This document shows, piece by piece, positions 34,304 through 44,137 of a DNA stretch of 52,962 nt. Both the position numbers and the translations under genes were made by a program. Every line of letters starts with the position of its first letter. Positions within the stretch are counted from its first letter, which is position 1. Below the pieces are notes generated by a model. The model was given only the letters and a program-made list of their open reading frames with translations. It was not told the DNA's origin and did not search any database. The stretch comes from Pelomyxa schiedti (taxonomy: Eukaryota; Evosea; Pelobiontida; Pelomyxidae): contig JAHLWZ010000903.1 in the NCBI GenBank assembly GCA_020536535.1, forward strand, positions 1-52,962. The letters are read 5' to 3'.

Positions 34304-34520
34304 TTTTCGTGTGATTGCCAATTTCTCATCTCAAACCCCCCCTACCCACTTCACTCTTACTCCACCCTTGGCACCCACTTCTTCGAACTTTCGTTCACGA
34401 AGAAGCCGGGAGCAGGCACAAGACAATTCCCTTGATTGTCATTCATGCGTGTTCCAAGCTTTTACAAGAACGACGAAGCGAAGGGAAGTCGAGGCAGGGC
34501 GAAGCGTTGTAAAAACGTAA

Positions 34521-36601
34521 ATGGACGGGCACACCCTGGTAGCAAAGGCACTGCACGCGTGTGGTGTTCGACGCATGTTTGGCGTCGTAGGAATACCTGT
34601 CACACAGATTGCCGTCCAAGCCCAGAAATGCGGAATCACGTGAGTTCTGAAACTTACGTCACATTGGTTGCGAGGTGTCATAACCGCATGTAGGTATGTG
34701 GGCATGAGGAATGAACAGGCTGCAGGATACGCTGCTTGTGGGAGTAGCTATGTGGAGGGTGGCGTCCCTGCTGTATTGCTGACTGTATCTGGTCCTGGCG
34801 CCATTCATGGTTTTGCTGGTACGTCGTGCCTTGCACTTGACAATGCGCTATTATTGTATATCGCAATATCTAATGAGCAATAATAGGACTGGCACACGCG
34901 TCGGCGAATTGTTGGCCCCTCGTGATGATCAGTGGGTCTTGTGACGAGGGACAAGTGGGAAAGGGTGCATTTCAGGAGTTGGACCAGATCAAGGCAGCTT
35001 CCCCATATTGCAAGTGGAGTGGCCGTGCGACTTCGCTTGCAGATATTCCAAGGGTAAGGTCTCTATTAACAATCATCCCGTGTTGAGTAAAACGATTTAG
35101 TTAATTGCCACTGCCCTGAGCACTGCTTGCTCTGGCCAACCTGGTGGCGTTTACATAGACTTGCCATCAAACCTCTTGAAATCTAAAGTGCCTGAGGAAT
35201 CCATACAGTCAGTGCTCAACGGTGCCGTTTTTGCACCCCCGGTCTGCAAGTAATCGTCCACTTACAACTTTATGTTGTTAACACAAATACAAGTGCAGCT
35301 GAGATCCCCTCTATTAATGAAGCGTTTTCTATTCTGCAAACAGCCAAGCATCCCTTGCTGGTGCTAGGAAAAGGTGCTGCCTATGCACGTGCTGAAGTGG
35401 CTGTGTCCAAATTTGTCGAGACTGTGCATGTACCATTCTTACCAACCCCTATGGGTCGGGGAGTTTTAGATGACTCGCACCCCTTGTGCTGTACAGCAGC
35501 TCGGTCACTTGCCCTATCCAAGTCTGATGTCGTACTTGTAGTTGGAGCTCGCTTAAATTGGATTCTCCACTTCGGTGAGACCCCGCGTTGGAAGGCAGAC
35601 TGCAAATTTATAATAGTTGACATAGCGCCATCCTCACAACAATCTAGTCTCTCCAAAGCTAGCCTTGTGCTCCAAGGTCACGCGCCACTGGTCCTGGAGC
35701 AACTCACCTCAAAAGTTGTATCAGAAGGCTTCAGTTATGATCCAAGGAGCGAATGGCACGCTGAATTAAGCAGCAAGTGCGCCTTAAATGCAACTCAGCT
35801 CGAAAAGCAACTCCTCACTGCAACACAGCACGCGAATGGGGTCTCTGCACTTCTCAATTTCCATTCCGCTCTGTGCGTAATAAGGAATGCAATCGACGAA
35901 CTGAAAAGAACTCCGGCCTATACAACTACCTCATCTAGTGCAACTCCTTCCACGCCTGGGGGTGTTGGGAGTGTCTTCGTGATATCTGAAGGAGCCAACA
36001 CAATGGATACGTGCAGAATGATTCTGCCCTGTCACAAGCCTCGCACTAGACTCGACGCTGGAACCTGGGGAACAATGGGTGTCGGAGTAGGCTATTCTGT
36101 TGCATGCGGACTTTTTGCTTCTCAGTCAAACGACGGCTCTCTTGTTGTTGACATTGAAGGCGATTCTGCATTTGGATTCAGTGCGGCAGAGTGTGAAGTC
36201 ATCTGCAGATATTCTCTTCCCTGCGTTGTAATCGTGTTTAATAATGGCGGGATATATGGCGGTACACCTACCTCTGACATTGCAAGTGGTAACCCCCTTT
36301 CTAGCATACCACCGACCAGCTTCAGCCCTGGTATAAGGTAGCCTTATATCTTGCACTTCTTCCCTTATTGACTCTTGGTTTAGGTATGACAAAATCATGG
36401 AGGCATTTGGCGGCAAAGGGTATTTTGCCCAAACTCTATATGAGCTGCAGGCCTACTGCCAAGTAGCCTTTTGCGCCAAGGTTTGCATTGACCGGTCTCT
36501 TTCCCTTTGCATTGATGTAACTTCAGAAACCGGCTCTTATCAACGTAGTCATCGATCCACAGGCCGGAGTCGAGAGCGGCAGCCTTCAGTCTCACAACTA
36601 G
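34521..36601 (+). CDS. 2-hydroxyacyl-CoA lyase / oxalyl-CoA decarboxylase-type TPP enzyme
   Basis: Seven exons close in phase (34521-34639, 34694-34818, 34887-35053, 35101-35249, 35294-36337, 36384-36480, 36527-36601), 591 residues, the family length. The TPP-activating Glu sits in R-N-E-Q-A-A-G-Y near residue 46. The TPP/Mg site is G-D-S-A-F-G-F...N-N-G-G-I-Y-G-G near residue 450. Y-D-K-I-M-E-A-F-G-G-K-G-Y and A-L-I-N-V-V-I-D-P close the enzyme as in HACL1. HACL cleaves 2-hydroxy fatty acyl-CoA to formyl-CoA and a shortened aldehyde (alpha-oxidation); the sister oxalyl-CoA decarboxylase makes formyl-CoA and CO2. HACL1 is peroxisomal; this protein ends S-H-N, reminiscent of the weak PTS1 S-N-M but not canonical. 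Sequence alone does not separate the two activities. Confidence 0.88.
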
Positions 36602-36712
36602 ACCCGATCACCCATCAGTTCCACGAACGCCCTTTCGCTTTTGCAATTCCTGATAATGATGCCCCTTCAAACAAATCAAACGTAGCACCCGTTCCCTGCA
36701 CACAACACAGAG

Positions 36713-37541
36713 ATGGAGGGACTCGTTGTGGCCGTGTTTGGGTCGCTGGCGCGGCTGGTCTCGGCGGGCGAGCTGCTGATCCCCGTGTGGTTCGCGTTCA
36801 CCGCGGCGGAGCGCCTGGTGGTGTCCCGCGACGTCCGCGGCGCCGCGGCGATGGCGGCGCGGCTGGCCGGCGTGGTGGCGACGTTCGGGGCCAAGACGGC
36901 GCTCAAGTCGGCGGCGGTGGGCGCGGCGGCGTCGTGGCCCGCGGTGGCGGCGCTGGGGGCGAGGCCCGCGGGGGCCCCCGGGGACTGCGATGCGCTGTGC
37001 TTGGTGTTGGGAGTGTGCGCCGACAGTGCCGTTTTGGGAGGATTCCCGAGGTATTCACTCACGATTCTCTCTCTCTCTTTTTTTTTTTTTCCTCTCTCTT
37101 TTCTCTCTCTGTCTCTCTCCGTCTTTCACTTCACCACTTAATGTGGGTAGTGGATATCTTTTTTTAGAGACTCTTTCGTTGTTGTAAACAAAATACTAAA
37201 AACGAATTAGTGGGCATACGGCTACTCTTCTATACTACTTGGCTTCACAGTACTTTTCCAACTGTCATCACCAGACTGGTCATAGAAGACTTTTATCAAT
37301 TCTGTTTTATTCAACCCTTGGAATTCTTGTGGGAGTGACCAGACTAGCCAGGTTCCCAAGGTACTTGTTTTTTTTTCTCTCACACCTCTTTCTACACAGA
37401 GAATGCCACACACTCCCACAGGTACTTGGGGGTGCATTGCTTGGTTTGACAATGGCGTGGCTCTTTTCATTCTGTGAGGAATGGTTTAGACCTCCAACAC
37501 CTCGCCCATCATCCCCAGGAAAGAGGACAAAAAAGAAGTAA
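36713..37541 (+). CDS. Small multi-pass membrane protein with a 16-base exon
   Basis: Five exons close in phase (36713-37050, 37168-37183, 37211-37249, 37286-37360, 37422-37541), 195 residues. Exon 2 is 16 bases and the intron after it 27. Exon 1 is strongly GC-rich and codes for Ala/Val/Gly-rich hydrophobic helices, probably two or three. A final helix G-G-A-L-L-G-L-T-M-A-W-L-F precedes a basic Pro/Ser/Lys tail. I considered a TRIC (TMEM38) channel because of length and the helix-plus-basic-tail layout, but no diagnostic motif is present. It lies 111 bases behind the lyase stop. Confidence 0.6.
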
Positions 37542-37839
37542 TTCCTTAGAACGCCGTTTTGCCTTCTGTAAAGACAAAAAGAAGCATACCAAAACACAAA
37601 AATAAGTTATTTTTTTTTGTTTCCAATCCACAACATAGATATAGTCTCACAACACTAATGATACACCCCTCCATGTCACCACGAGTACGGATTTACTCGC
37701 CAACAATCGGAAAGGTTCCCACTCTACAGTACACCATCTGAACAGTACTGTCCAATAATAGACCATAGCACTTGGTGTGAATAATCAATCCACAGTCTGT
37801 GGGTACTGCTTAGTGCAGGTTCAAACAGTTACTACTTAA

Positions 37840-38529
37840 TTATTTATTGAACAGGAGGAGTGGTATACCATCACATCTAAATGCCTGCCTACCCATGTGT
37901 GGAATTCTTTCATCTTGAAAAAAAAAGTAAGAAAGAGGATGCACATTATTTGAGGAATACATACGGCAGCAGGCGCACTCCACTTGAGCCGAAACAGACA
38001 ATTTCTTCAAATTATGGGCACCCAGCCGTCTTTCCACAGCCTTGAAAGAAAAAATGAGTAAAAATGAAGCATCGAAGCCAGAGCACTACTCACTTTCTTC
38101 ACGCAGAACGAGATTGTCGACGACCACTCGTGCATCGCTGCCTGAGAGTCGGCGACGAGGACGTAGTCGCGATTCTTTGTTCTGAGCACAAAAGTGTGTG
38201 GGCGGGACGCGGCAGGACTCGTGGTGCACAACACTCCATCTCTGAATCCTATTTGTCCCTGTGGATGCCCAACCTGCCAGAGAAAGCGATAAAGATCTGG
38301 GTTACTACGATGGTGGTGGTTTTCGTGTGTGGGTTTTTTTCTTTTTTCTTTTTTTTCGTGGTCGTTCGTTTCGTGGGCGTTCGTGTTTATCGTTAGTAGA
38401 TCGGGGACGTACTCGCTCGTTCTTAAAGTAGGAGAGACCCGCGTTCGTGAGTACAAACCAACGCTTTTGTAGTTTGCGTAGTGCGCCACCCTCTTTGTAC
38501 AACCACCCGTTCTTGATTACTTGTTCCAT
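37840..38529 (-). CDS. PH-domain protein
   Basis: Four exons start at ATG 38529; exon 1 is 38529-38413. It opens I-K-N-G-W-L-Y-K-E-G-G...L-Q-K-R-W-F-V-L, strand 1 to 3 of a pleckstrin-homology domain. Exon 2 supplies G-F-R-D-G and R-D-Y-V-L-V-A-D-S, and the closing helix E-W-S-S-T-I with its invariant Trp. PH domains bind phosphoinositides or proteins at membranes. After the PH domain a short tail C-A-C-C-H-E-R-I-P ends in L-L-L-F-N-K; the Cys/His cluster may bind zinc. The coding sequence ends at TAA 37842-37840, and the AATAAA overlaps the stop. The basic Arg/Lys-rich run at 38330-38400 on the minus strand is intron, not protein. Confidence 0.78.
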
Positions 38530-38714
38530 GTTGCAGCTTGCAGATTTATTTTTTTCTTTTTCTTTTGAATTTTTCTTCCTTCCCCAGTAGCAGATCGCCC
38601 GAATTGCGTCTAAAAATAGTTCTACTCTTATTTCTTTGTTGGGAACGGAAGGAGGGTTAAAAATAAACAATATTGTTGCGCCAATCTATCTCCAATCTCC
38701 TATCTGGTGCACTG

Positions 38715-40265
38715 TCACATGACAAGGCACAAAGGTTTTGTAGGGTGCAACAAAGGATAGGATTGCTCGTCGTCATCTTCGGATTCGTCGGCAATCAGCC
38801 GGGTCTCCGTCTCAGGTGGCTGTCTTCCAGACAGTAGCATCTGTTCCATGCGGAATTCCTCGATTTGTCTGCTCTTCAGCAGTGGTTCGTCTGTCTGTAT
38901 TAACGCGGATTCTGTGTGTATCAGAGTCTCTGTTCTGGATCCCGTTCCTGGTGGAATTGGAATGAGAGTTGGTGTAGGTATAAATCCCCAATCGCCGCTG
39001 CGCATATTGTACACGGCCAAGCCGAGGCTGCTTCGGCATATTACATAGAAAGGGGGTGTGAATTCCACCCAGGTGACAGGTGGTGGTACTCCGGTATCTG
39101 TTGCTGATGAAGAGGTGGAGTACGGCATGGTAAAGGATCCAACAAGATTGTATGTGTTTGTTGATTGCATAACCTTGATGATGTCGACTGTTCCCTTGTC
39201 TCGGCCGACCAGTACAATGTTCAGGCAAACTGATACAGAGCGTGCGTCACAATAATCGGTTTGAATGGTAACGAATTCATCAGTCTACGTGTTTGGTTGA
39301 AACTTTCGGGTAGGTTTAAGCACTTACTGTGCTGCTGGGTATGGGAGCTTTGAAGATAAATAATCCTCCTTGAACAGTTATACAAGCCACACAGAAAGTA
39401 CTACACGAACAGGTAGTGCACCAGGTTGGGCTTTCAGCACTCTGGGGAAGTTGTAGGGTCCGAATGAGAGTTTTATTGCTCTCTATATCCCAAAAAAAAA
39501 CTGCACCACCAGTGTCACTTGTCATAATGACGCGATTGGTTAGCCACTGTAGGGTCTTGATCTGATATAACGGCGGACATGTGAGAGTTGTTACAGAATG
39601 CCGCACTGGGTAAGTGCTTAGGACAGATACAACAATCTAGGACAAGTGAGGGACTCCAAGGAGGGTACATTACCTGGCCAGATTCTGATCGTGCCCAATA
39701 ACTTCCATGTGCTTTTAATGGCCAGTTATTGTCATAGACCCCAGTACACTTTATAGGCATCACATCTAAATAGTCATTATTGGGTATTTGAAAGAGAACA
39801 AATACCAGTTAAAGGATTAACCTCAATTATAGCGTTGCTATGACTTTCCCACACCAAAGCTGCCGTATTCTACAGTCGAAATTATTATGCATATTGAAAG
39901 GAGATAAAGGAGGTCTACATTAGCACCCACAAGTACGCCGGGGAACCTTAGCATCTTGGGTGGCATACAAACAAAGGAATTCAAGTCCCAGCATATAACT
40001 CTCTCCTCTCCCACTCCTCTAAAATCCATTGTTAAATTTCCCAGAATGAGGCATACAACAAAACAAGATGTTTTTACGTAACACAACAACAACAAAAAAA
40101 AAAAACACACACGAAAATTGGCAGTGGCACCAGTCTTGGGGCTAATTCCCTCAGCAGGTGTTCTGACAAAAACCTGGCGGGGCTCCGTTCACCCACCCTA
40201 TGGTGCCTCGCTGCTGCCAACGCCAAAATCCGGTCAATCCACGACCCCCCGCGGCTAGTTGACAT
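38715..40265 (-). CDS. WD40-like protein with shared R-x-G-x-x-S-x-A-R N-terminal motif
   Basis: Start ATG 40265. Exon 1 (to about 40099) is GC-rich and reads I-L-A-L-A-A-A-R-H-H-R-V-G-E-R-S-P-A-R-F-L, the motif also seen in the gene at 28275. Several exons follow with propeller-like strands: R-V-I-C-W-D-L, A-A-L-V-W-E, G-G-A-V-F-F-W-D-I and V-L-V-G-R-D-K-G-T-V-D-I-I. A Pro-rich and then acidic Glu/Asp-rich tail ends at TGA 38717-38715. WD-type propellers act as interaction platforms. The orthologue is not recognised; the combination of head motif and propeller suggests a lineage family. Junctions near 39840-40000 are phase-consistent but not unique. Confidence 0.6.
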
Positions 40266-40280
40266 TTTGTTTGATCGGAA

Positions 40281-40571
40281 ATGTTTAAACGAAAAGATTA
40301 TGTGAAACAGAAGCGACGGTTCAAAGAGGTAGTGGGTGCATCTCACAAGGAGCGAAGTAATGTAAATAAACCTGTGAGTACAGCTGGCTGGCCCATTGAA
40401 TCCTCCAGGATCCATCCCCAGAATGTGTGCAAAATCAATACCCATTCATACATGAAATTGACTTCGAATTTTCCCAAACGGCGGAGCCCGTGGAGAGATC
40501 CACACTTTTCTTTTTGTTTAGAAACTCAGCTCTATGTTGGTGGGTGCTTACCACTGGGAATCACCCAATGA
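40281..40571 (+). CDS. Possible small basic protein (weak)
   Basis: An open frame of 96 codons with a Lys/Arg-rich head begins only 16 bases from the divergent WD40-like start. A strong-looking donor (gtgagt) at about 40372 with an acceptor at about 40422 suggests splicing, but the two sides do not agree on one frame. The last codons overlap the 17-base inverted repeat. It may be chance. Confidence 0.25.
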   Translation: MFKRKDYVKQKRRFKEVVGASHKERSNVNKPVSTAGWPIESSRIHPQNVCKINTHSYMKLTSNFPKRRSPWRDPHFSFCLETQLYVGGCLPLGITQ

Positions 40572-40643
40572 GGGGCCTTTCCTTTGCTTAACCTTAACTT
40601 AAGTCCAGTGTCATTGCGACTTCTTGTTGGGTGATTCCCAGTG
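40552..40643. repeat. 17-base perfect inverted repeat spanning the ankyrin gene 3' end
   Basis: CACTGGGAATCACCCAA at 40552-40568 is the exact reverse complement of 40627-40643, which codes for T-L-G-I-T-Q near the end of the ankyrin protein. The 58-base spacer contains the stop codon. Confidence 0.85.
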
Positions 40644-42916
40644 TGTTGGTGGCCATTTCAAATGAGAGTGGTGTTGCGGTAAACCATGACATCAGGTGCC
40701 ACTCCCTTATGAACTGTCCTGTGATTTCAGGGAACACACGCAGGAGCATCCTCAGAACACCTGAATCCATGTAGTCAATGTGCCACTTCCAATGCATGGA
40801 AACAACCTGTGAGTGTGGGGTGAGTGAGTATCATAGCTTATTTGTTTTGTTGGGGGTTGGGTTGTTGTACAAACAGACACACAGACATACCTCTTCCAGT
40901 GTGACCTTGAACTTGTGAATGAACCACTCAGAGCATTTGTTCTTGTTGTTTGCAATGAGCTGGCTCAGCAATCGGTTGGAATTTGACTTGACCTGTTGCT
41001 CACTCAGGTCAAATTGTTGGAGGAAAAACCTCACAACTTTTCCTGACTGCATGTGAAACATGTATTTGAAGGCATCCATCACATCCAGTGAGCAGAGGTG
41101 GTCACAGAGGGAAACCAACTGCCTGGCTTGTGAAATTGTCCCAATAGACAAGAACCTTGCAACAACTCGCCTTTTGTCTGGCCAGCCAGTGCACAGCAGA
41201 GCACGGAATTTCTCCATCAAGTACAAGGCAAGGCTCAGTTGTGAGGGCGGTTGTTCCGCGTGGTGCTGGGTAACCACACTGACCACAGTGTCCTTGCTGA
41301 TGTTGCTCACTGTGGCACGGGAGAGGAACCATTCTAAGCTACTGATGCGAGCTGGTTGGTAACCACTGATTCCAAGGAAAGCATCATTCGTCAGCTTGGG
41401 GGTGGAGTTCACCCAGTCCATCACATGGAATGTGGTTTCCAGCCAGTCAGCAACTGCGATGTTGTTTTTGGAAAGTGCATATACAAGGCACTGCTGCATG
41501 ATTGCTTGGGTGAGGGTTGGTGGTGGTGTAATTGTTGAGAGCAGGAACTTCACCACTGCCACACTGTCTTTTGTGTTTCCACATGCATAAAGGAAATCAT
41601 TCACCTCCATGCTGGTGGCAAGTGTGGGGAACTTGGTGAGCGCCCACTCAACAAGTTCTTTGTCTCCAACAATGTTGTATGCCATGCTCACAGCAGCCTT
41701 GGTTGGTTTTGTGGCAAAAAAAGTGTTGATCACCCATTTAAGTGCCTTGCCATTTGTGGTGGAAGTCAATAAACCTTTGGCATCACTGTCCTCCAGTGGT
41801 AATTGGAAAAAAGAGTCCTTGAGCCACTGACAACAATCTTCAAAGGCCGCACAATTTGAACAATTTCGAAACAAGTCTGAAAATATGGTCTGGCTGAGGT
41901 GTCCATCTCCAGAAAAAAGTGGTCCACAGAACTTCATGACCTCCAAGTTTGAACTCATGATGAATTCCTCTGTGAAAAGCACATCCTGTAGCTGGAATAT
42001 GACCCCTCTCCTGCAAACATCCACAACCCCAGTGGAACAGGCCAGCCACTTGACAACTTCAAGGTGCCCATGCCTCACAGCAATGTAAAATGGCAGAACA
42101 AGCTCCCACCTCTTGGTTCCCACACCAAACGTTGACATCACCCACTTTACAGCTTCAAGATGACCACCCCAACATGCTTCAAACAGCAAACTGTGTGAGC
42201 TGGCGCTCATGTCCCTGATGTCACACAGCAGCTCCTGGTCATCCTTGATTGAATGTGGCCACCTGAGCGAACCAACCCCCCTCCAGGATAACTGTGATGG
42301 TGAAGTTGAAGGTGATGATTCACTGACACTCACCTCAATCAGTTCCTGTGCCATCCCAACATGACCCCCTAACCAAAGGAATGAATGAGTGAAATCACAG
42401 TAAAACAACAACACAATAGAATACGCACAAACAAACAAACACACCAGCACAGAGCCCCTTCAACACAGTGATGCACTCCTTCCTGATGTTCCTTGTTGTT
42501 GTTGCTGGTGCTGGTGCTGGCGCTGGCGCTGGCGCTGGCGCTGGCGCCGCGCCCTTGGCCCTCAGAAGCCACTCAACGCACCTCACGCTCCCAGCCATCG
42601 CGGCGCACCTCAGAGCCGCGTACCCCGACGTGCACAGGGACCCGTGACGCCGCACGTAGCCATTGTCCTCGTCGCGCTCGCAGCCACACGACCTGGTCAC
42701 GGCGGCGCCGGCGGCCGCGCGGCACGCCCGAGGCACCAGCGGGAACAGCGCGTCGGCCACACCAAACAACCACACGCACTGCGCCTCGCTCAGCAAGTAG
42801 CCGTAGCCGAAGCCGCGCGAGTCGCTCAACGGCTGGACCACCAACGGAACCACCACGTGGTCCCACACCACCCGCGAAATCGCCATAAGTTGGCCGACTA
42901 CGCCAATGCGTTGCAT
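40594..42916 (-). CDS. Large ankyrin-repeat protein
   Basis: Three exons: 42916 to about 42448, about 42375 to about 40891, and about 40800 to 40594, joined by GT-rich introns. Residues 1-140 are GC-rich and contain C-A-A-M-A-G-S-V-R-C-V-E-W-L-L, an ankyrin unit, then an (Ala-Pro) run. Exon 2 continues with ankyrin helices such as A-C-W-G-G-H-L-E-A-V-K-W-V, A-V-R-H-G-H-L-E-V-V-K-W-L and D-S-V-A-V-V-K-F-L-L, about ten degenerate units in all. The W-x-F-G-V-A-D-A-L-F head looks like a conserved N-terminal segment. Such proteins are abundant in amoebae and bind unknown partners. An alternative upstream start exists in frame. The reading frame is open throughout exon 2, a strong sign that it is coding. 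Confidence 0.75.
42513..42548. repeat. GCTGGC/GCTGGT hexamer run
   Basis: Six or seven copies lie in exon 1 of the ankyrin gene and encode an Ala-Pro run; the 5' copies carry T at the sixth position and the 3' copies C. Confidence 0.85.
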
Positions 42917-43156
42917 CGACGAGGTCGTCGTACGCCGTTGCCGCTTCGTCTTTTCGTCGCCGAAGGGGCAAATTAGAGGTTTAATGTTGTGATGACCGTT
43001 GGGGTGACCCTGAAAATCACTGTGAAGCACTGGTCTCGTTGGTCGGGTGTTATATTACAAGTTGCGTTCCTCATTCGAACCAGCAAAATTCATTGACTGC
43101 TACGAAGTGGAATCAAGTTGGAATTTTGCAAAATTTCAGACACAACGGGAAAAAAA

Positions 43157-43960
43157 ATGGGCAGGTGGGTACCTGGGTGGTTTTATGAAGAGGACGAAGC
43201 AGACTTAATCGTGTACACATACACAGTAAAAGAGGAACGTGGGTGGACGTGGTGCTGTGGGAAGTGTTGTTTCTTGCTTATAGTACTGGCCCTGCTGGCA
43301 ATACCCGTCAGTATAATACCCTACTTTTGAATATATATAAAAAAAATATGTTAAATTGATAATGTGCACCCACATTTGGTAAAAGGTATGTGCTGTTGTA
43401 CTTCCAATGGAAGCAATGCTGCACTGTGATTGTGACTGGGGGCTCTTTTCAAACCAGACATATAACTTCTGTTACAATGAAATGTACATTCTTGACAATG
43501 ACGGTGCGTGACCACTTATGACACTGCTTGTTTGCTAAGAGATTTCTTTGTTTTAGGAACCTGTCTGACAATCCTTCCAGAACATTATTCTGAAGGCCTC
43601 TTTGGGGCCGGCATTTTTGCACTGATTGGTGCCTCCCTTAGTGGACTTGTGTTTATTGGCACTGCTGCTCTAATGTGTCTAGCCAGGGGTGACCACGTTG
43701 GCTGTGGGAGTGCTTGTCTTGCAGTTTTCTCTGCGATATTTGGATTCGTAGGTATTATTTTTGATTGGGTCAGCTATGCACTTGTCACAGTTGTGGGAAA
43801 CAAGGTGGAATATGTTTCATTTGATGAAGGGTCGACTTTATTGGTTTCTGGGGCAGCTTTGGCATCTGCTTTCGAACTGTTACTCTTGTTTATGGCGTGT
43901 GCTGTGGTGAAAGGAACCCAAAAGCATAGTAAGAAGCACAATACAGTGAATGACACCTGA
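43157..43960 (+). CDS. Claudin-like tetraspan membrane protein
   Basis: Three exons close in phase (43157-43306, 43386-43503, 43557-43960), 223 residues. A cytosolic head with an Asp/Glu cluster leads to TM1 (residues 37-58). The first outer loop reads D-W-G-L-F, then C and C, which is the W-GL-C-C signature of the claudin/PMP22/EMP superfamily. TM2, TM3 and TM4 follow near residues 110-135, 145-170 and 185-210, and a Lys/His-rich tail closes. The overall size matches claudins (about 220 residues). Claudins shape cell contacts in animals, while protist relatives are poorly characterised. Other four-helix families could mimic the signature, so homology should be tested with profiles. Confidence 0.62.
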
Positions 43961-44137
43961 GATACCAGAAAATCTGAACAAATTCTGTATGAAACCAATA
44001 CCATTGTTGGTTCTGTTTGGATTGAAAAAAAAAAAATATTGGTTGAATGAGGATCATCAACTAACAAGAATCAGAGAGATGAGCATCGTCCAAAGGTCGT
44101 TTGTTACGAATTAGCATGGTTTGTTGTCATCATAACA

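Noticed and set aside
36713-37541. TRIC (TMEM38) cation channel
   Set aside because: Size and basic tail are similar, but no TRIC pore or lipid-binding motif is visible.
38305-38400. Arg/Lys-rich extension of the PH protein
   Set aside because: The basic run reads through a gtacgt donor. Splicing it out restores the rest of the PH domain.
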